DNA of 12,412 nt from contig JAGBXE010000238.1 in NCBI GenBank assembly GCA_017629455.1, positions 1 through 12,412 of the forward strand, in the 5' to 3' direction. The notes under the pieces are model-generated. The model worked only from the letters and a program-made list of their open reading frames with translations. It was not told where the DNA came from and did no database searches. Made by a program: the position numbers and the translations under genes. Numbering within the stretch: the stretch's first letter is position 1; each line of letters opens with the position of its first letter. Source of the stretch: Kiritimatiellia bacterium. GTDB taxonomy: Bacteria; Verrucomicrobiota; Kiritimatiellia; RFP12; UBA1067. Positions 1 through 6,292 of this stretch are shown here, one piece after another.

Positions 1-190
1 AGGTATTGGTGTTCAGGGTGAGCCAAGTTGGGGTGGTATGATAAATAATGCTCGCTTAAGGCTCTGGCAGGGGGTCTGGTGGGAGATGGCGTTTACGACG
101 CTGGCAATCTTTATGTTAGTTCTGGCGTTTAACCATATAGCCGATTGGCTTCGCGACAAGTTAGATCCAGCTTTGCGCTCTGAAGCGTGA
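1..190 (+). CDS. Peptide ABC transporter permease, OppC/DppC type, C-terminal end (partial)
   Basis: The reading frame enters from the left edge (first full codon at base 2) and ends at TGA 188-190, giving 62 residues. It begins GIGVQGEPSWGGMINNAR, then a hydrophobic segment (roughly residues 29-45), then HIADWLRDKLDPAL. This is the usual C-terminus of inner-membrane permeases of the OppC/DppC branch: GxGVQ-PxPSWGxM, last transmembrane helix, then a G/ADxLRDxLDPRL tail. These permeases form a heterodimer with OppB/DppB and import oligo- or dipeptides with a periplasmic binding protein and one or two ATPases. The companion genes would lie upstream, outside the window. It appears to be the last gene of its unit because a strong terminator follows 16 bases after the stop. 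Substrate cannot be told from this fragment; nickel and other solute importers share the same tail. Confidence 0.85.
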   Translation, partial: GIGVQGEPSWGGMINNARLRLWQGVWWEMAFTTLAIFMLVLAFNHIADWLRDKLDPALRSEA

Positions 191-205
191 AAAGAGGATA
201 AAGAA

Positions 206-234
206 AACCGGCGGTAATAAACCGCCGGTTTTTT
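206..234 (+). terminator. Rho-independent terminator, probably bidirectional
   Basis: A perfect 10-bp stem, AACCGGCGGT (206-215) with ACCGCCGGTT (221-230), encloses the loop AATAA and runs into TTTTTT (229-234). It lies 16 bases after the permease stop. On the minus strand the same stem is followed by TTTTCTT (complement of 201-207), so it can also stop transcription of the convergent lipoprotein gene that ends at 256. Confidence 0.92.
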
Positions 235-239
235 ATCTT

Positions 240-257
240 AATCTAGAACTCTAGATT
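240..257. repeat. Short AT-rich inverted repeat at the lipoprotein gene end
   Basis: AATCTAGA (240-247) and TCTAGATT (250-257) form a near-continuous palindrome. As a hairpin it would have a 7-bp stem and a 4-base loop. It overlaps the stop codon of the minus-strand lipoprotein gene and lies just beyond the main terminator. It has no adjoining T-run, so it is not a terminator by itself; it may protect the mRNA 3' end or be chance. Confidence 0.4.
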
Positions 258-570
258 ATTCACCCCAAACGATGGTGGACGTGGAGCCGATGATGCCAAG
301 AATGCTCTTCACTTCGTAATCAACGTGGTGAACCTTCTTGATGCCACCGTTGTCCATAGCGGCCTTGAGGGAAGCATCGCCTTCGGTGAAGAGGATGATG
401 CCAGAAGCAGTGGCAACGCCCTTCTTAGCAGGGGTGACGCTGTTGTCGATGAAGCTGGTGTCAGGGCTCTGGACGTTGAGCATGATGGGGGCAACTGCGT
501 TGGACTTACCAACCATGACGCATCCAGAAGTAATGGCGGCCAAAACGCCAAGAATCAACAATTTCTTCAT
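256..570 (-). CDS. TRL-like family small lipoprotein
   Basis: The product has 104 residues. The N-terminus MKKLLILGVLAAITSGC is a lipoprotein-type signal peptide with the lipidation cysteine at residue 17; the -3 position is Thr rather than the preferred Leu, so the lipobox is slightly weak. The mature part carries the signature of the TRL-like family (named from a tRNA-associated locus): a TEGDASLKAA segment at 62-71, then GGIKKVHHVDYEVKSILG at 75-92, ending in STIVWGE. Family members are small exported lipoproteins with no established biochemical role. I chose ATG 570 because GAAAGGA lies about 8 bases upstream and the signal peptide starts there; an ATG 33 bases further out would add eleven polar residues in front of it. 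The gene is monocistronic, facing the permease gene with a shared terminator, and its own promoter candidate lies at 624-652. Confidence 0.85.
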   Translation of the reverse strand: MKKLLILGVLAAITSGCVMVGKSNAVAPIMLNVQSPDTSFIDNSVTPAKKGVATASGIILFTEGDASLKAAMDNGGIKKVHHVDYEVKSILGIIGSTSTIVWGE

Positions 571-623
571 GAACTCATTCCTTTCGTATTTTGCCAACAC
601 CACAACGGTGCCGACTTGCTTAC

Positions 624-652
624 ATATTACTCTTTTTTGGTAAAAAAAGCAA
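624..652 (-). promoter_or_regulatory. Candidate sigma70-type promoter for the TRL-like lipoprotein gene
   Basis: Reading the minus strand, TTGCTT (652-647) is followed after 17 bases by TAATAT (629-624), about 54 bases before the start codon at 570. The -35 matches consensus at three of six positions and the -10 at four of six. The region is A/T rich, so chance matches are possible. Confidence 0.4.
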
Positions 653-675
653 TAGGCATAAAATAGGTTGGGCTC

Positions 676-705
676 TTGCGTCTTTGCGCCGTTATATGGT
701 AGAAT
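676..705 (+). promoter_or_regulatory. Candidate extended -10 promoter for the glycosyltransferase gene
   Basis: TTGCGT (676-681), an 18-base spacer, then TAGAAT (700-705) preceded by TGG (697-699), giving an extended -10 of the TGn type. Transcription would start near 712, leaving roughly 13 untranslated bases before ATG 725 with no Shine-Dalgarno sequence. If this promoter is real, a start codon at 668 cannot be used. Confidence 0.5.
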
Positions 706-724
706 TGCGCTAATTATTCGCGCG

Positions 725-2581
725 ATGAAAGAGTGTGAAGAAGCTGCAGAAAAATGGGTTTTGACCCGAGAAGCGCTCGGAAGCGATACGCTTTCGGTCG
801 TTATGCCGTTCTATCGCCTGGCATCTTCGGCAGTTGAGAATTTAAAGTCGGTAGCCGAACTCTTTGAAAAGCATTCTATACGTGCTGAACTTATTCCCGT
901 TGACGATGGAAGTTGTGACGGGACGAGTGAGAAATTTACCAGCCTTAAGTTCGACGATCTGTGTTACGTAACTGTAAAGCCAGTATTGTGCCGCGCAAAC
1001 GGCGGTAAGGGGGCGGCGCTCCGCTCTGGGTTTCAAGCGTCGACCGGCAGGTATGTAATGCTTTTAGATGGCGATTTGGACATCAATCCCCAGCAGACGC
1101 CTGCGTTTTTCGAGTCGATGGTCGTAAATGGAGCCGATATCGTAATAGGGTCGAAACGGCATCCCGATTCTGTTGTTCAATATCCGTGGCATAGGCGTTT
1201 AGCTAGCATTTGTTATTTTACATTCGTTAGGCTCTTTATTGGATTGCCGATTACCGATACGCAAACTGGCATGAAGCTTTTTAAGCGCGAGGTACTTGCT
1301 GCCGCGCTTGAAAGGATGCTCGTTAAAGCGTATGCCTTTGATCTTGAACTTCTGGCGATAGCCGCCGGTCGAGGCGCGAAGATAGCCGAAGCTCCAGTAG
1401 TAATTAAGTTTGGAAATAAATTCGGGGCGCTCAAAGCATCGACTGTTAAGAGCATGATCTGCGACACGCTGGCGGTGTTTTATAGATTAAGGCTCCTTAA
1501 ATATTATGCCAAATGTCTTGTGCCGAAACGCCTTGAATCTCAACCTCTTGTTTCTATAGTAATTGCCTGCCCACAGCGTAGCTGGATGCTCGATGAGTGC
1601 CTGAACGCAATTGTTCAGCAGACGTACGCGAACTGGGAGTGCATTGTCCTGCCCGATGGCGAGGAAGTTTCGCCGCGGCCTAACGAACAGCGCATTAGGT
1701 TTATTTCGACTGGTGTTGTTCGCCCCGCAGAAAAGCGCAATGTGGGTATTCGCGAGTCGCGCGGCGAGATCGTGGCGTTCATTGATGACGACGCGTACCC
1801 CGATGCGCACTGGCTTGAGTATGCCCTAAGGTATTTTGGCGAACGCCAGATCGGGGCGGTCGGCGGGCCCGGTGTTACGCCGCCTAAAGAAACGTTCATG
1901 GCTAAAATCGGCGGCCGAGTTTATGACAATTGGCTTGTCTCCGGCACTTATCGCTACAGATACCGTGCCGGTGGTGTGCGCAGGGATGTTGATGATTATC
2001 CTAGCTGTAATCTTTTTGTCCGCCGCGATGTGCTTATGAAAATCGGCGGGTACAGGACCGATTTCTGGCCGGGTGAAGATACGCTTTTGTGCAAGGATAT
2101 AATCGATGGATGGCGCCGCATAATTTACGATCCGTGGATTGTTGTTTATCATCACCGAAGGCCGCTTTTCCTGCCGCATTTGCGCCAGCTTGGCCGCTAT
2201 GCGTTCCACCGTGGGTATTTCTGTAAACGCTTCCCTTCAAATTCGCTGCGTCTTTCGTATTTTGTGCCGTCTGCATTCGTTTTTTATCTTATTCTCGTTG
2301 CCGCGGCAACTTGCGTTTGGGCGCTTTGCGGTTTTTCGGGTGGGGTGGTGGCGTGCGCCTTCTATAATATTTTTATTCTGCCGCTTCTTCTTTATACTGC
2401 TCTCGTAGTTGCCACATCTTTTTCGCTACGTGTCGATGTTTGGCTTCTTACGGCGCTTGGAGTATTTATGAGCCATATTTGTTATGGCATACGCTTTATT
2501 CAGGGGTTGTGCGCTGATAAGGCGCCATGTGAATATATCGGAAAGGATCATGCTCATGGAAGCAATGGTGATTTGGGGTAG
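725..2581 (+). CDS. Fused double GT2 glycosyltransferase with C-terminal membrane segments
   Basis: The 618-residue protein has two family-2 glycosyltransferase domains in tandem. Domain 1 (about 22-245) resembles dolichol/polyprenyl-phosphate sugar transferases (DPM1-like): LSVVMPFYR, VDDGS at 59-63, NGGKGAALRSG, DGDLD from residue 115, and TDTQTGMKLFKREVL from 177. Domain 2 (about 274-500) starts PLVSIVIACP and has RNVGIRESRGE, the DDD metal/nucleotide motif at 354-356, GED at 450-452, the usual catalytic-base region, and HHRRP at 476-480. Three hydrophobic stretches follow (about 512-590), so the second domain is probably anchored to the cytoplasmic membrane. Known members transfer sugars from nucleotide sugars to lipid carriers or growing glycans, so an envelope polysaccharide or glycolipid role is likely, but donor and acceptor are unknown. 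In domain 2 the usual VDDGS site reads LPDGEE. ATG 725 is preferred over a TTG at 668 because a promoter candidate lies between them. The 3' end overlaps plsY by 26 bases. Confidence 0.88.
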   Translation: MKECEEAAEKWVLTREALGSDTLSVVMPFYRLASSAVENLKSVAELFEKHSIRAELIPVDDGSCDGTSEKFTSLKFDDLCYVTVKPVLCRANGGKGAALRSGFQASTGRYVMLLDGDLDINPQQTPAFFESMVVNGADIVIGSKRHPDSVVQYPWHRRLASICYFTFVRLFIGLPITDTQTGMKLFKREVLAAALERMLVKAYAFDLELLAIAAGRGAKIAEAPVVIKFGNKFGALKASTVKSMICDTLAVFYRLRLLKYYAKCLVPKRLESQPLVSIVIACPQRSWMLDECLNAIVQQTYANWECIVLPDGEEVSPRPNEQRIRFISTGVVRPAEKRNVGIRESRGEIVAFIDDDAYPDAHWLEYALRYFGERQIGAVGGPGVTPPKETFMAKIGGRVYDNWLVSGTYRYRYRAGGVRRDVDDYPSCNLFVRRDVLMKIGGYRTDFWPGEDTLLCKDIIDGWRRIIYDPWIVVYHHRRPLFLPHLRQLGRYAFHRGYFCKRFPSNSLRLSYFVPSAFVFYLILVAAATCVWALCGFSGGVVACAFYNIFILPLLLYTALVVATSFSLRVDVWLLTALGVFMSHICYGIRFIQGLCADKAPCEYIGKDHAHGSNGDLG

Positions 2582-3161
2582 TTGTTTGATAGCTGCATAT
2601 CTTGGTGGGGCAATACCGTTTGGGTATATTGTCGGGCGTATGCGCGGAGTCGACATTAGGACGGTCGGGTCTAAAAATATTGGGGCGACGAATGTTTACC
2701 GCAGCGTGGGTCACGGTTGGGGGCTTTTGGTTTTTGCGTGCGACTTTGCAAAAGGCGTACTGCCTGCGCTCGTTTGTTCGTTATGTTTTTCTGGGCGCGG
2801 CGCAGAGTTTGCGAACTTGCCTTTGTGCGCGGGCGTAGCAAGTGTCATCGGCCACACATTAACTGTGTTTATGCGCTTTCGCGGCGGTAAAGGCGTAGCT
2901 ACAGCTTTTGGTGTTTTTATGGCGCTTGCCCCGTACCCGTCCCTCATCGCCTTTGGCGTATTTGTTCTTACGGTATGGCTTTCGCACTACATATCGCTAG
3001 GTTCTATTTTAGCTGCCATTACACTGGGTATTACAGTTTGGCTATTCCCGGCAACTATCGCATTGCGAGTTGTTGCGGGGCTTATTGCGCTTTTCGTTAT
3101 CTTGAAGCATCGCTCAAATATCTCGCGCATCATTAACGGGTGCGAAAATCGTATTTGGTGA
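2556..3161 (+). CDS. plsY: Glycerol-3-phosphate acyltransferase PlsY
   Basis: The product is an integral membrane enzyme that moves an acyl group from acyl-phosphate (made by PlsX) to the sn-1 position of glycerol-3-phosphate, the first step of phosphatidic acid synthesis. The 201-residue product is of normal family length and hydrophobic throughout. Its three conserved loops are intact: GSKNIGATNVYR (38-49), HTLTVFMRFRGGKGVAT (100-116) and KHRSNISR (184-191). DFAKG at 63-67 also fits. Start choice: AAGGA at 2543-2547 is 8 bases from ATG 2556 but only 2 bases from ATG 2550, so 2556 is better; an ATG at 2565 is also possible. The gene starts inside the end of the glycosyltransferase gene, which implies translational coupling. 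plsX is not in the window. Confidence 0.95.
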   Translation: MEAMVIWGSCLIAAYLGGAIPFGYIVGRMRGVDIRTVGSKNIGATNVYRSVGHGWGLLVFACDFAKGVLPALVCSLCFSGRGAEFANLPLCAGVASVIGHTLTVFMRFRGGKGVATAFGVFMALAPYPSLIAFGVFVLTVWLSHYISLGSILAAITLGITVWLFPATIALRVVAGLIALFVILKHRSNISRIINGCENRIW

Positions 3162-3190
3162 TGTTAGAGGTATTTATCCATTTTTAATCA

Positions 3191-3199
3191 TGATATAAT
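3191..3199 (+). promoter_or_regulatory. Extended -10 promoter placed for a leaderless transcript
   Basis: TGATATAAT is a perfect extended -10 (TGn plus TATAAT at 3194-3199). No convincing -35 is seen at the matching distance (TATTTA at 3171-3176), which is typical for extended -10 promoters. The expected start of transcription, six to seven bases after the hexamer, falls on the GTG start codon at 3206. Confidence 0.7.
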
Positions 3200-3205
3200 A
3201 CAGCC

Positions 3206-4132
3206 GTGAATATAGAAAAATTCAATACGCGTTTCGGTGCGCACGGGCGCATAGTTTTTAAGCCAGGCTTTGCCGGTTATCCCAATGTCGTTCTTGCAGG
3301 CCGTTATGGTGTTGCAGAAGTGTCTCTCTTGGGCGCCAATGTTTTGTCGTATAGGCCAACTGGTCAGTCACCAGTCATATTTAGGCCAGCTAAGAAAGAC
3401 GATGAGTATAATCGCGGCGATTCGTTTCATGGCGGCATACCAGTCTGCTGGCCTCAGTTTGGAAACAGGTTTTCAAAAAGCCTTCCTCAGCACGGCTTTG
3501 CATCGAAGCTCGTTTTTGAGCCTCGCGCCAGCGAGTATTCCGATGAGATGACGAGCATCACGCTTGGTCTTAGATCGAACGAAGAGACGCTCGCCATATG
3601 GCCGCATAAATTCGATCTCGAGCTTGAGATTTCGGTGACGATGAAATTGAATTTGACGTTGCGCACAAAGAATATCGATGATAGTCCGTTCGATTTCAGC
3701 TGCGGTTTTCATCCGTATTTTATTTTGCGCAATCGCGACGAAGCGCTTGTCCGTGGCGTTGATGGTTTTGAGTGCCTTCTTGCCGCGCGCGAAAATGATT
3801 TGGGTGAAAGGTCGGGCGACATAAAACTGGACTACGCCCCAGATGATGTCTTTGCATTGCCCGACACGCCTAAGCATGCTTTTGCAATTCTCGACCCAGG
3901 TCTTCGCCGCGCTATCGCAGTAGTTTCGGCAGGCAATACGCGCGAAGTCGTGTGGAATTGCGGCGAAGGCGCTAACATCGTTGATTTTGGCGAGGGCGAT
4001 TGGCAACGCTATGTTTGTGTTGAGCCGGTGAGTGATTGGCCGGGCGGAAGAACGCTTGAGCCCGGTCAGTCGCACGAGCTTATGGTGGCCATTCAATCGT
4101 CAATCGACGAGAGTGCTTCTTCAGGCAATTGA
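3206..4132 (+). CDS. D-hexose-6-phosphate mutarotase-like aldose 1-epimerase family protein (YeaD type)
   Basis: The 308-residue cytoplasmic protein has the galactose-mutarotase fold signature of the YeaD branch, which interconverts alpha and beta anomers of hexose-6-phosphates. Visible landmarks are GDSFHGGIPVCWPQFG (71-86), QHGFA with His96, FHPYF with His169, and RYVCVEPVSDWP with Glu273, the expected general acid/base residues of the family. No signal peptide or membrane segment is seen. The start is GTG 3206 without any Shine-Dalgarno sequence. It is supported by the -10 element six bases upstream and by the lack of space for a longer 5' end. The protein has an N-terminal extension of about 20 residues before the fold and a short Ser-rich tail. 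The exact sugar substrate is inferred from the subfamily only. Confidence 0.88.
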   Translation: MNIEKFNTRFGAHGRIVFKPGFAGYPNVVLAGRYGVAEVSLLGANVLSYRPTGQSPVIFRPAKKDDEYNRGDSFHGGIPVCWPQFGNRFSKSLPQHGFASKLVFEPRASEYSDEMTSITLGLRSNEETLAIWPHKFDLELEISVTMKLNLTLRTKNIDDSPFDFSCGFHPYFILRNRDEALVRGVDGFECLLAARENDLGERSGDIKLDYAPDDVFALPDTPKHAFAILDPGLRRAIAVVSAGNTREVVWNCGEGANIVDFGEGDWQRYVCVEPVSDWPGGRTLEPGQSHELMVAIQSSIDESASSGN

Positions 4133-4159
4133 TCTTGTGTTTTAAAGGAGGCGTTTAAA

Positions 4160-5809
4160 ATGGAAAAAAAGATTTCGCAAGACTTAAAGGATTGGTATGC
4201 TCTTTCCTGTCCTGTAGAGGGGTTGAGGTTTGATAAGCGCACGCTAGAACTCCTTGATACGGATGGTGATGGTTTTATTCGCTCCGAAGAAATACGTGCC
4301 GCGTTAGCGTTTTTAGCGGAAAACGGCATAGGTGAGGCAGAGCTTTTTTCCCCTGCTGCCGATGCGCAGGAGAAGCTTGATGCCGTCATGCAGAAGATTG
4401 CGGCGCTAGCAGATGCTAAGCCGTCGGAAGACTGGCAGAAAGCGGTAGATGATTGGCAGTCGCGCGGCAGCGAGGCGCAAATTGCGGTATGTGGTGATTC
4501 TACTCCAGAAGCGTTTGCGGCGTTAACTGCGGTAGAGCCCATTATAGATGAGTTCTTTACTCCGCCTGCAGATCTTCCGCTTGTTACTGACGAGCCAGAT
4601 GTCGTCTTGCCGCTGGCAGAGCGCATTAATCCTAAGCACATTGAAGCGATTAGGGCTTTTGCTGATTTGTGCGTTAAACCAATCTTAGGCGATCTCACAT
4701 TTATCGACCGCACGCAATGGAAGAAGCTTAAATCGGCTTTTGCTCCTTTCCGTGAGTGGCAGGCTTCCAAGCCTGTACCAAACGCCCCCGAGATGACGGC
4801 GCTCGTATCTGAAGAGCGTCTTGCTCGCTACCGCCTTTATCTCGGCGAGTTTCTTTCGAACTTCATTATCATGGATCGCCTTTACTCCGGAAAGGGTGAG
4901 GCCATTTTCCAGACAGGAGTTCTTAGAATCGACGGCAAAGAACTGAATCTATGTTTCCACGTCGCATCAGAAGCAGCGCATTCTGCGCTCGTTGGTAAAT
5001 CGAACTGCTGCGTAGTCTATGCAAAGCTTTCCCGGCCGTCCGAGAAACTTGAGCGTATTATCTGCGCCGTCGTTACTGCTGGCACCATCTCTGGATTGTA
5101 TGCCGGCAGAAATGGCGTTTTCTACGATCGCGACGGCAAAGACTGGCAGGCAACACTTACGCGTGTTGTTGAGACGCAAGTTTCGCTAGCTGAAGCGTTT
5201 TGGGCGCCTTGGCGTAAATTCGGCGAAACGATATCCGATATGGTCAAGAAGTTTTTAGGCTCGCGTGAAGCGGCTGCCGGCAGCAAACTCAATTCGAGTG
5301 TGCAGGTTGTAACGGCAGGCAAAGCGGCCGATAAAGGTGCGGGCGGAGCCGCCTTTGCCAGTTCCTTGGCGGCACTTGGAATTGGAATTGGCATGCTGGG
5401 CGCAGCTGCCGCGAGCGTTCTTGCCGTCGTTAAGGGCATGGGGCCGTGGCAGATTATAGCTTCAATAGTTTCGATAATACTTTTTGTTTCGATGCCGTCT
5501 GTCGCTTTGACATGGTTTAAACTTCGGCGTCGCGATATCGGGGCAATCTTGAATGCTAGCGGATGGGCAATCAATAAGCAGATGCGTTTTTCAATGGCTT
5601 TAGGCCGTATATTCACGAAATGCGCGCGCACTTCGGTGTGGTGGCTGTTTGTTCTCGCGTTTGTAATTCTTGCTTCTTTAGCTACGTACACAGCGTGGTA
5701 TTTTATAAGCTCGACTTCGTGCTCGGCAGATGAGGTCGAGGCGCAAGAGTGCTATGTTGAAGGCGAGGCATCCGAGGCGGCTTTAACTTCAGAAACCAAG
5801 GGAGAATGA
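4160..5809 (+). CDS. EF-hand protein with C-terminal transmembrane segments, function unknown
   Basis: The 549-residue product matches no family I can name. A textbook EF-hand loop, DTDGDGFIRSEE, occupies residues 33-44 with acidic or oxygen ligands at positions 1, 3, 5, 9 and 12, so it probably binds calcium. A helical, Ala/Glu-rich stretch follows to about 240. A globular region of about 245-365 includes GVLRIDGKELNLCFHV and GRNGVFYDRDGKDW (317-329), which reads like a conserved core. Residues 370-400 form an Ala/Gly-rich linker. Membrane segments lie near 401-424, 430-452 and 493-515, with an acidic, cysteine-containing tail (C521, C531). There is no N-terminal signal peptide, so the EF-hand part is probably cytoplasmic. 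A strong AAAGGAGG site (4144-4151) lies 8 bases before the ATG. Its stop is in ATGA: the TGA begins one base after an ATG in the frame of the downstream pseudopilin gene, so the two are probably made together. Confidence 0.8.
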   Translation: MEKKISQDLKDWYALSCPVEGLRFDKRTLELLDTDGDGFIRSEEIRAALAFLAENGIGEAELFSPAADAQEKLDAVMQKIAALADAKPSEDWQKAVDDWQSRGSEAQIAVCGDSTPEAFAALTAVEPIIDEFFTPPADLPLVTDEPDVVLPLAERINPKHIEAIRAFADLCVKPILGDLTFIDRTQWKKLKSAFAPFREWQASKPVPNAPEMTALVSEERLARYRLYLGEFLSNFIIMDRLYSGKGEAIFQTGVLRIDGKELNLCFHVASEAAHSALVGKSNCCVVYAKLSRPSEKLERIICAVVTAGTISGLYAGRNGVFYDRDGKDWQATLTRVVETQVSLAEAFWAPWRKFGETISDMVKKFLGSREAAAGSKLNSSVQVVTAGKAADKGAGGAAFASSLAALGIGIGMLGAAAASVLAVVKGMGPWQIIASIVSIILFVSMPSVALTWFKLRRRDIGAILNASGWAINKQMRFSMALGRIFTKCARTSVWWLFVLAFVILASLATYTAWYFISSTSCSADEVEAQECYVEGEASEAALTSETKGE

Positions 5810-5811
5810 AA

Positions 5812-6246
5812 ATGAATAAGAAACAAGAAAATGCAGTAATGGGCGCTATGAAGCGTGGCTTCACGCTCGTTGAACTTCTCGTGGTGGTTGCTATCATCGG
5901 CATTCTCGGTGCCATCGGCATGCAGGGTGTCGTAGGCAATATCGAGAAGACGCGCAAGACGGCTGCCAAGGCGGGCGTCGATACGATAAAGGGCGCAATA
6001 ACGAATTATATGATCAACAAGAAGAAGTCGACGCCGCCTAGTGATTTAAAGGTTCTTATTGATGTAAGCGGCGATTCGGAGCCTTTCCTTGACGGTGGAG
6101 AGGGCGCCCTTTACGATCCGTGGGATACTGAATACAAGCTCGAGGTCAAAGGTAAACGTTTTGCGGTTGTTTCCGCTGGCCCTGACGTTACGTTTGATAC
6201 AGAAGACGATATCAGGTCTGATAAGATCGAAACAACTAAGAAGTAA
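5812..6246 (+). CDS. Type II secretion-type pseudopilin, GspG-like
   Basis: The 144-residue product starts with a class III (prepilin) signal: MKRG, cleavage after Gly16, then FTLVELLVVVAIIGILGAIG with Glu at +5, the site recognised by prepilin peptidase and needed for subunit assembly. The hydrophobic N-terminal helix and a short globular domain follow. The C-terminal part has DPWDTEY (102-108), then SAGPD (121-125) and DTEDDI (129-134), which fit the DPWG...Y motif and calcium-binding loop of major pseudopilin GspG. I prefer ATG 5812 because GGAG (5801-5804) is 7 bases away; ATG 5806 overlaps the upstream stop and is only one base from that site. The leader is long (16 residues). No secretin, ATPase or other secretion gene is adjacent, and many PVC genomes carry numerous orphan pseudopilins, so an orphan role is possible. 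Confidence 0.88.
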   Translation: MNKKQENAVMGAMKRGFTLVELLVVVAIIGILGAIGMQGVVGNIEKTRKTAAKAGVDTIKGAITNYMINKKKSTPPSDLKVLIDVSGDSEPFLDGGEGALYDPWDTEYKLEVKGKRFAVVSAGPDVTFDTEDDIRSDKIETTKK

Positions 6247-6263
6247 TGCGCGCGTAGCGCAAT

Positions 6264-6292
6264 TTGAGGGCGTCAGCGTATGACGCCCTCAA
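6264..6292. terminator. Strong hairpin between convergent genes, terminator-like but without a U-tract
   Basis: TTGAGGGCGTCA (6264-6275) pairs perfectly with TGACGCCCTCAA (6281-6292) over a 5-base loop GCGTA. It starts 17 bases after the pseudopilin stop and contains the stop codon (6273-6275) and last codons of the convergent minus-strand methylthiotransferase gene. Neither side has a T-run, so it may act as a weak or factor-assisted terminator or as a 3'-end stabiliser for both mRNAs. Confidence 0.6.

Noticed and set aside
325..666. Plus-strand open frames opposite the TRL-like lipoprotein gene
   Set aside because: The minus-strand frame has a lipoprotein signal, a ribosome-binding site and family motifs; the opposite frames show none and run through its promoter.
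668..724. TTG start that would add 19 residues to the glycosyltransferase
   Set aside because: The extra segment lies across the candidate promoter, has no ribosome-binding site and is not part of the GT2 domain.
3473..4096. Long minus-strand open frame (207 codons) inside the epimerase gene
   Set aside because: It is antisense to a gene with clear mutarotase motifs, and its translation is basic and resembles no family I know.
4093..4770. Minus-strand open frame of 225 codons opposite the EF-hand protein
   Set aside because: The Ser/Ala-rich translation without motifs is typical of antisense shadow; the plus strand has the EF-hand and a strong ribosome-binding site.
5122..5691. Minus-strand open frame of 189 codons opposite the membrane segments of the EF-hand protein
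   Set aside because: It has no start signal or recognisable domain; the plus-strand frame is continuous and better supported.
5812..6246. A full type II secretion or type IV pilus operon
   Set aside because: Only one pseudopilin gene is present; no secretin, assembly ATPase, platform protein or prepilin peptidase is in the window.
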